From: Clostridia bacterium
Lineage (GTDB): Bacteria; Bacillota; Clostridia; Oscillospirales; Acutalibacteraceae
Assembly: GCA_017473165.1 (NCBI GenBank)
Contig: JAFUNA010000022.1
Location: forward strand, 1-64,000
DNA: 64,000 nucleotides
Direction: 5' to 3'
The notes under the pieces are model-generated. The model had not been told where the DNA came from, did no database searches, and worked only from the letters and a program-made list of their open reading frames with translations. This document shows, in pieces, positions 59,954-64,000 of the stretch (its first letter is position 1; each line of letters opens with the position of its first letter). The position numbers and the translations under genes were made by a program.

Positions 59954-60856
59954 ATGACAGAAATTAAAACCGCCGTCACTCTTGGCAGCTTTGACGGACT
60001 CCACAAAGGACATATTGCGGTTATAACCTGTGCTTTTGAAATGCAGAAAAAGCACGGGTTTCTGCCTTTGGTGCTTCTTTTTGATAAGCACCCCATGCTC
60101 ACCGTTTCGGGCAAAGCACCCGATATGATACTCCAGCCCAATCTGCGTGACGAGCTGATTGCAAAGACGGGTGCGGGCAAAAGAATTGTGTCGTTCAGAG
60201 AAGTTCGTGATATGTCGTGTCGTGAGTTTTTTGAGAAAATTCTCATTGAAAAGCTCAATGCGGGCGGAGTCTGCTGCGGCTGGAATTACCGTTTCGGCAA
60301 AAACAACGAGGGCGGCATTGAAGAATTGAAGGCTCTCTGCAGCGAATACGGCGTGGAGCTTAAGATCAGCCCTCCCGTTGATTTCGGCGGCATCCCCGTC
60401 AGCTCAACAAGAATCCGTCAGGCGGTTGAAAGAGGCGACATTCCTCTTGCAAACGCAATGCTCGGCAGAGAATTCCGCTACAGATTAACCGTTGTTGACG
60501 GTCAGCACAGGGGCAGACTTATCGGTGCACCGACCATAAATCAACGCTTTGAGAACGGCTTTGTTATTCCCAAAAAGGGAGTTTATGCCTCCTCAACGCT
60601 TGTTGACGGAGTGCTTTATCCCTCGGTTACGAATATCGGACTGCGACCCTCTTTTGAAAACGAGGATTTCCGCAGCGAAACCTGTATTCTGGGCTTCAGC
60701 GGAAACCTTTACGGTCAGGAAATCGAGGTAAGACTGCTCGGATATCTCCGTGACGAAAGAAAATTTGACTCCATGGAAGCTCTTTCGGCACAGATTAAAG
60801 CCGATGCCGAAAAAAGCGAAGAAATATTCAAAAGGGAAGGTGAAAACCATGTATGA
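59954..60856 (+). CDS. ribF: Bifunctional riboflavin kinase/FAD synthetase
   Basis: 300 residues: FAD-synthetase domain with TLGSFDGLHKGHIAVI (HxGH), FDKHPM, CCGWNYRFGKNNEGG and VSSTRIRQAVERGD; riboflavin-kinase domain from about residue 175 (RLIGAPTINQRF, VYASSTLVDGVLYPSVTNIG, SETCILGFSGNLYGQEIEVR). It converts riboflavin to FMN and then FAD. The usual neighbours truB and rpsO are absent; it is coupled to typA and overlaps the glycosylase gene by eight bases. Confidence 0.94.
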   Translation: MTEIKTAVTLGSFDGLHKGHIAVITCAFEMQKKHGFLPLVLLFDKHPMLTVSGKAPDMILQPNLRDELIAKTGAGKRIVSFREVRDMSCREFFEKILIEKLNAGGVCCGWNYRFGKNNEGGIEELKALCSEYGVELKISPPVDFGGIPVSSTRIRQAVERGDIPLANAMLGREFRYRLTVVDGQHRGRLIGAPTINQRFENGFVIPKKGVYASSTLVDGVLYPSVTNIGLRPSFENEDFRSETCILGFSGNLYGQEIEVRLLGYLRDERKFDSMEALSAQIKADAEKSEEIFKREGENHV

Positions 60857-61421
60857 AAACTGGGAACAGCTCAAATCCGATTGCATGAAGTGCAAAAAAT
60901 GCCCTCTCGGCGAAACAAGAACAAATCTTGTTTTCGGAGTGGGCAATGAAAACGCAGAGGTTATGTTTATCGGCGAGGGACCGGGTGAAAACGAGGATTT
61001 GCAGGGCGAGCCCTTCGTTGGCAGAGGCGGAAAGCTTCTTGACAAATTCCTTGAAGCCGTTGACCTTGACCGCAAAAAGAATATCTATATTGCAAACATG
61101 GTTAAGTGCCGACCCCCGAAAAACCGTGACCCTCTCCCCGAGGAGCAGGATTGCTGCATTGAGTGGCTGCGTGAGCAGACAAGGCTCATCAGGCCGAAAA
61201 TTATTGTTTGCCTCGGCAGAATTTCGGCACAGAGGCTCATTTCAAAGGACTTCAAGGTAACGCAGCAGCACGGACAGTTCATCGAAAAGGGCGGAATCCT
61301 CTTTATGGGCACATTCCACCCCGCCGCACTTCTGCGAAATCCCAACCAGAAGCCCGATGCACTTGAAGATTTTCTTGCCCTTCAGCGAAAAATCAAGGAA
61401 ATCTGCGAACACACATATTAA
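60849..61421 (+). CDS. Family 4 uracil-DNA glycosylase
   Basis: 190 residues from ATG 60849 (GAAGGTG upstream). Fe-S ligands in CMKCKKCPLGETR plus CRPPKNRDPLPEEQDCC, the active-site motif VMFIGEGPGENEDLQGEPF with VGRGGKLL, and late TFHPAALLRNP. It removes uracil from DNA after cytosine deamination. The family is typical of thermophiles but is widespread in Clostridia. The TAA stop runs directly into the AAGTGCAAAG end of composite repeat copy 3. Confidence 0.92.
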   Translation: MYENWEQLKSDCMKCKKCPLGETRTNLVFGVGNENAEVMFIGEGPGENEDLQGEPFVGRGGKLLDKFLEAVDLDRKKNIYIANMVKCRPPKNRDPLPEEQDCCIEWLREQTRLIRPKIIVCLGRISAQRLISKDFKVTQQHGQFIEKGGILFMGTFHPAALLRNPNQKPDALEDFLALQRKIKEICEHTY

Positions 61422-61828
61422 GTGCAAAGTTCAAAGTGATAAGTGCAAAGTGTCGGATAGGCTCCGCCTATGACCGATTATAACCGTGAAATCTTATTTC
61501 AGCCGTAGGGGACGGCGTCCTCGACGTCCCGCATATTTAGCACAAAATTTCGGGAGGGGTGACCCCTCCCCTACAATGCAAAATGAAATAATAAAGAATA
61601 TTGAATAGATAATAAATAATATTTTGACGGTAGGGCGGGATGACCTATTTCAGCCGTAGGGGACGGTGACCTCAACGTCCCGAATGCACCGTCAGGTGCA
61701 TAACAAAATTTATTGCAAGCCTTTAGCTTGCCCGGGTTGTCGAGTCGCCAACCCCTACACGCACATTTTAATATAATTGCGTCGCAGACCATTAACTTTG
61801 CACTTTGCATTTTGCACTCTGCACTTTA
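61420..61828 (+). repeat. Composite repeat element, copy 3 (expanded)
   Basis: Same outline as copy 2 but about 409 bases. The left end TTAAGTGCAAAGTTCAAAG joins the glycosylase stop. After ATAGGCTCCGCCTAT comes a short GTAGGGG element (61505-61574) with TTTCGGGAGGGGTGACCCC, an AT-rich insert, GTAGGGCGGGATGACC, then a full 103-bp core (61656-61758) and the right end TGCACTCTGCACTTTA. It looks like one element inserted in or duplicated within another. 61829-61863 is AT-rich. Confidence 0.9.
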
Positions 61829-61863
61829 GTTTGCAGCGGTTTGATTGTTAAAGTGTATTTGAA

Positions 61864-62658
61864 TTATACATTACGAATTATATTAACAATTATTCTCCCT
61901 TTTTTGGAAACGCCCGAACAATCATCAACAATAATTCTGCCCTTGCGGCGGAAAACGATTTTGTCGCCCGACCGGATTTTTCGGTCGGGCTTTGTGCATT
62001 CAAGATCGTTGACAAAAACAACTCCGCCCTCAATCGCATCGGCGGCATCGCCCCTCGAAACCCCGAAAGCGTTTTTCACAACGCTGTCGAGCCGCATTGA
62101 CGAAACGGTGAAGCTGTCGGGCACTCCGACTGCCTTTGTGCCCTGCCTTGCATCGGAAACCGAAAGAATTCTGCCCGTGAGAGTGCCCCTGCCCGCCTTG
62201 CCGAGATTTTCAAGGATAAAGGGTGCGATTTTCGAGAGCACCGCCATTTTGCAGCCGTTTTCCGAAACGATTATGTCGCCCGTCATTTCACGGCGGATTC
62301 CGAGACCCATCAACGCTCCGAGATAGTCACGGTGGCTCAATGCGGGAGAAAATCTGTCCTTTGTCAGCTCGATTACCGTAAGCGGGTCATCATCGGTAAA
62401 TTCCGCAAAATGCGAAAAAAGCTCCCCTTCGCTTTGAGCGTCTATGTAGTCGGGCAGAAAAACCGCAACGGTGCGCTCCGCATCCTCAAAGCTGCCCCAG
62501 AAAATCATTTTTACGTCGGGATAGGGCAAACGCAGACCTGTGGCAACGGATTTTTGGTGCATATCAAGAAAATCCGAGTTGGTTATCATCGAATTTTCGC
62601 TGCATTGCCGTGCCTTGTCTTCAATTTTTGAAATTAAAAGCTTGTCCTCTGTATTCAT
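61864..62658 (-). CDS. ylmH: YlmH-type S4 RNA-binding protein
   Basis: 264 residues from ATG 62658 (TTTGGAGAAATT upstream); the frame continues through a terminator and is trimmed. The N-terminal YlmH region has FLDMHQKSVATGLRLPYPDV and MIFWGSFEDAERTVAVFLPD, then HRDYLGALMGLGIRREMTGD, and the C-terminal S4 domain MRLDSVVKNAFGVSRGDAAD with GVVFVNDLECTKPDRKIRSG. YlmH acts in ribosome rescue and cell division. Its usual partners sepF, ylmG and divIVA are not in the window. Confidence 0.9.
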   Translation of the reverse strand: MNTEDKLLISKIEDKARQCSENSMITNSDFLDMHQKSVATGLRLPYPDVKMIFWGSFEDAERTVAVFLPDYIDAQSEGELFSHFAEFTDDDPLTVIELTKDRFSPALSHRDYLGALMGLGIRREMTGDIIVSENGCKMAVLSKIAPFILENLGKAGRGTLTGRILSVSDARQGTKAVGVPDSFTVSSMRLDSVVKNAFGVSRGDAADAIEGGVVFVNDLECTKPDRKIRSGDKIVFRRKGRIIVDDCSGVSKKGRIIVNIIRNV

Positions 62659-62671
62659 AATTTCTCCAAAG

Positions 62672-62706
62672 AAAAAACCGGCGGTTCTCGCCGGCTTTTG
62701 TTTTTT
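62672..62706. terminator. Terminator between small lipoprotein and ylmH genes
   Basis: GCCGGCG and CGCCGGT pair around GAGAAC, with T-runs on both strands (TTTTTT on the minus side, TTTTGTTTTTT on the plus side). It follows the 82-residue lipoprotein gene directly. Confidence 0.85.
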
Positions 62707-62953
62707 ACATTCCAACTGTGGTTGTTGCGGATGTTGACGCCGAATTGCTTTGAGTTTCGGTGTCAAAGATTCCCGATTCGCTTTTGTCCGAAACCGAGCC
62801 GTCCTCAAAGCTGTCGCTCATGTTATCGGTTGTGATAACGGGAATATCGTTGTTTGATGTGTCCGAAACCTTGCCGCCGTCAGCCCCGTCACAGCCCGCA
62901 AAAAGGCAGGCAATGAGAAGCATTGCAGCAAGTACGGCAGTAATTTTTTTCAT
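62705..62953 (-). CDS. Small serine/threonine-rich lipoprotein
   Basis: 82 residues. Signal KKITAVLAAMLLIACLFAGC with lipobox FAGC. The mature part is only about 60 residues, acidic and rich in Ser, Asp and Thr (SDSFEDGSVSDKSESG, SNSASTSATTT) with no fold signal. It is a tethered, disordered surface peptide of unknown role. AAAGGAGCGG precedes ATG. Confidence 0.7.
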   Translation of the reverse strand: MKKITAVLAAMLLIACLFAGCDGADGGKVSDTSNNDIPVITTDNMSDSFEDGSVSDKSESGIFDTETQSNSASTSATTTVGM

Positions 62954-63021
62954 AATTAACCGCTCCTTTTATGGTTTGCATATAGCATTCCCGAAAAACG
63001 GGCGGTTATTCATTTTAAAAA

Positions 63022-63435
63022 TTATCTGAACTCGTATTTCTCGCCCGCAATCATATAGTCGCCGTCATATGTGCCCGAATTTGCAATGCCCGTGTTCTGA
63101 ATAACATAGCGTGCATCGTCAAAGAAGGTCATGGTGGGGTTATCGGAATTCTTTTCCTTGAATTCGTTATAGGTGCGGGTGTCGTTATAAAAATAGTATG
63201 TCTTTTCGCTTGTTTTTGTGTCGCCGTCATACATTGCAACAAAATATTCCAGATAGTAATTTTCGCCTTTGTAAGCAATAATGCGGTTTTGCTTCTGGGT
63301 TATTCCGAAGGATGAAATAACATCCATCTGAAGAAGGGTTTCGGGGTCCTGCTCAACGCTGTCGGGACCCGATGAGGTGCAGGCGGTGCAGAGAAGCATG
63401 ATTGCCGCTGCAAGCAGAGCAATTATTTTTTTCAT
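63022..63435 (-). CDS. Small lipoprotein, function unknown
   Basis: 137 residues. Signal KKIIALLAAAIMLLCTAC with lipobox CTAC. The mature part has aromatic beta-strand character (GENYYLEYFVAMYDGDTKTS, TFFDDARYVIQNTGIANSGT). I do not recognise a family. Its start overlaps the stop of the partial membrane-protein gene by four bases, so it is coupled to it. Confidence 0.7.
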   Translation of the reverse strand: MKKIIALLAAAIMLLCTACTSSGPDSVEQDPETLLQMDVISSFGITQKQNRIIAYKGENYYLEYFVAMYDGDTKTSEKTYYFYNDTRTYNEFKEKNSDNPTMTFFDDARYVIQNTGIANSGTYDGDYMIAGEKYEFR

Positions 63436-64000
63436 TTTTTCTGCTCCTTAACCTTCTTCTTCTTTTCTTCCTTGGGCTCGCCGATTTCAACAAGATAGAA
63501 CGCAAGAGTCCACACGATTATGCCCGCGAAAAGGAAGATGATTGCATTCTGGAAGCCGGCAAAGCCAAGGAAATCAACCTTAACGAGGTTGCCGAGAATG
63601 CCGACAATCCAGTTTGAGGTGAAAATTTCAACAACGTTGATTGTACCGTCCATAAGGGGCTGTGCGGCGGAATTGAAAACCGCATTCATGGCAACGGTTG
63701 ATGCAATGCCCAAACCGCTTGCAGCAAGCACGGGAATGCGTTTGTTGCTGAAAATCGACCAGATGAAAACAAAGAGGGCTGCAACAAGTGCAACGGCAAA
63801 AAGCACAACAACGGCAATGAGCTTTGACTTAATCGGGTCAAGAGCCTCGGGCCATGTGAAAACACCGCCGCCGTCGGAGAAAATCAGGTTGTGCCACATT
63901 TCCTCTTTGCCTGTGATTACATCAAAAATGAATTTGATTGAAATTGTTTCTTCAAGACCTGCATCGAAAAGAGTTGTTGAAACTCTGAAAAGAAGGAATT
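63432..64000 (-). CDS. Membrane protein, 5' part cut by the window edge
   Basis: The frame is open without a stop from the right edge (translated FLLFRVSTTLFDAGLEETIS and onward) to a TAA at 63432, so the ATG at 63899 is probably internal. Visible are three hydrophobic segments (LIAVVVLFAVALVAALFVFI, VLAASGLGIASTVAMNAVF, AIIFLFAGIIVWTLAFYLV) and a very basic C-terminus (EEKKKKVKEQKK). At least 189 residues are present. No family recognised. Confidence 0.7.
   Translation of the reverse strand, partial: FLLFRVSTTLFDAGLEETISIKFIFDVITGKEEMWHNLIFSDGGGVFTWPEALDPIKSKLIAVVVLFAVALVAALFVFIWSIFSNKRIPVLAASGLGIASTVAMNAVFNSAAQPLMDGTINVVEIFTSNWIVGILGNLVKVDFLGFAGFQNAIIFLFAGIIVWTLAFYLVEIGEPKEEKKKKVKEQKK

Overview
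The window looks like a chromosome segment of a gut-type Clostridia (Firmicutes), probably an Oscillospiraceae/Ruminococcaceae relative. The grounds are the Bacillus/Clostridium-style replication-origin neighbourhood (mnmE-mnmG-rsmG-noc-parA-parB; dnaX-ebfC-recR; dnaN-yaaA-recF-remB), the SRP RNA directly upstream of dnaX, AGGAGG-type ribosome sites, many lipobox lipoproteins, a GPH sugar symporter and a GH3 glycosidase. No species can be named from sequence alone. No transposase, integrase, phage gene, CRISPR array, rRNA or tRNA was seen.

Left part (1-10.7 kb, all on the minus strand): a tightly overlapping six-gene set reads, in transcription order, giant fibro-slime-type surface protein (missing its N-terminus), 81-residue four-cysteine peptide with a strong ribosome site, strong stem-loop, lipoprotein, HPr-kinase-like P-loop protein, radical SAM/SPASM protein, PqqD-like protein. 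It has the organisation of a peptide-modification (RiPP-like) locus and is the best candidate for an undescribed system. Upstream lie an uncharacterised membrane protein, two very small proteins and an HTH regulator with a clear promoter.

Middle part (10.8-40.7 kb): M14 peptidase, Nudix and Maf housekeeping enzymes; a GH3 glycosidase-HAD operon; a YbaK deacylase; a DUF559 gene between two nearly identical 69-bp direct repeats; an FGGY sugar kinase; then cell-shape genes mreB-mreC-mreD-PBP2-minD followed by mnmE-mnmG-rsmG-noc-parA-parB. Two perfect parS sites (one inside mnmG, one in front of parA) mark an origin-proximal region. These genes converge on the oppositely oriented dnaN-yaaA-recF-remB operon. 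The 0.5-kb gap upstream of dnaN has DnaA-box-like sites and a TAG-trio run beside a G cluster, a plausible oriC although no dnaA is present.

Right part (40.7-64 kb): P-loop ATPase, PI-PLC-like phospholipase, rRNA methyltransferase, M28 and M15 peptidases, sugar transferase, cyclase-family hydrolase, RF2 encoded without the programmed frameshift, a zinc-ribbon membrane protein, GalU, an epimerase, an unusual GNAT-Gfo/Idh/MocA fusion beside a GPH symporter, BipA/TypA-RibF-uracil-DNA glycosylase, YlmH, and small lipoproteins running off the right edge.

Superimposed on this ordinary gene content is an unusually dense set of intergenic repeats: (i) arrays of short, sequence-different hairpins joined by a constant ATATCAC spacer; (ii) a 103-bp element bounded by GTAGGGG and CCCCTAC in which one internal hairpin is exchanged between copies; (iii) a roughly 300-400 bp composite carrying (ii) between GTGCAAAG-rich inverted ends; (iv) a TAATTCGGAAT-type repeat that supplies the stop codon of several genes. 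These are the second strong candidate for something new.
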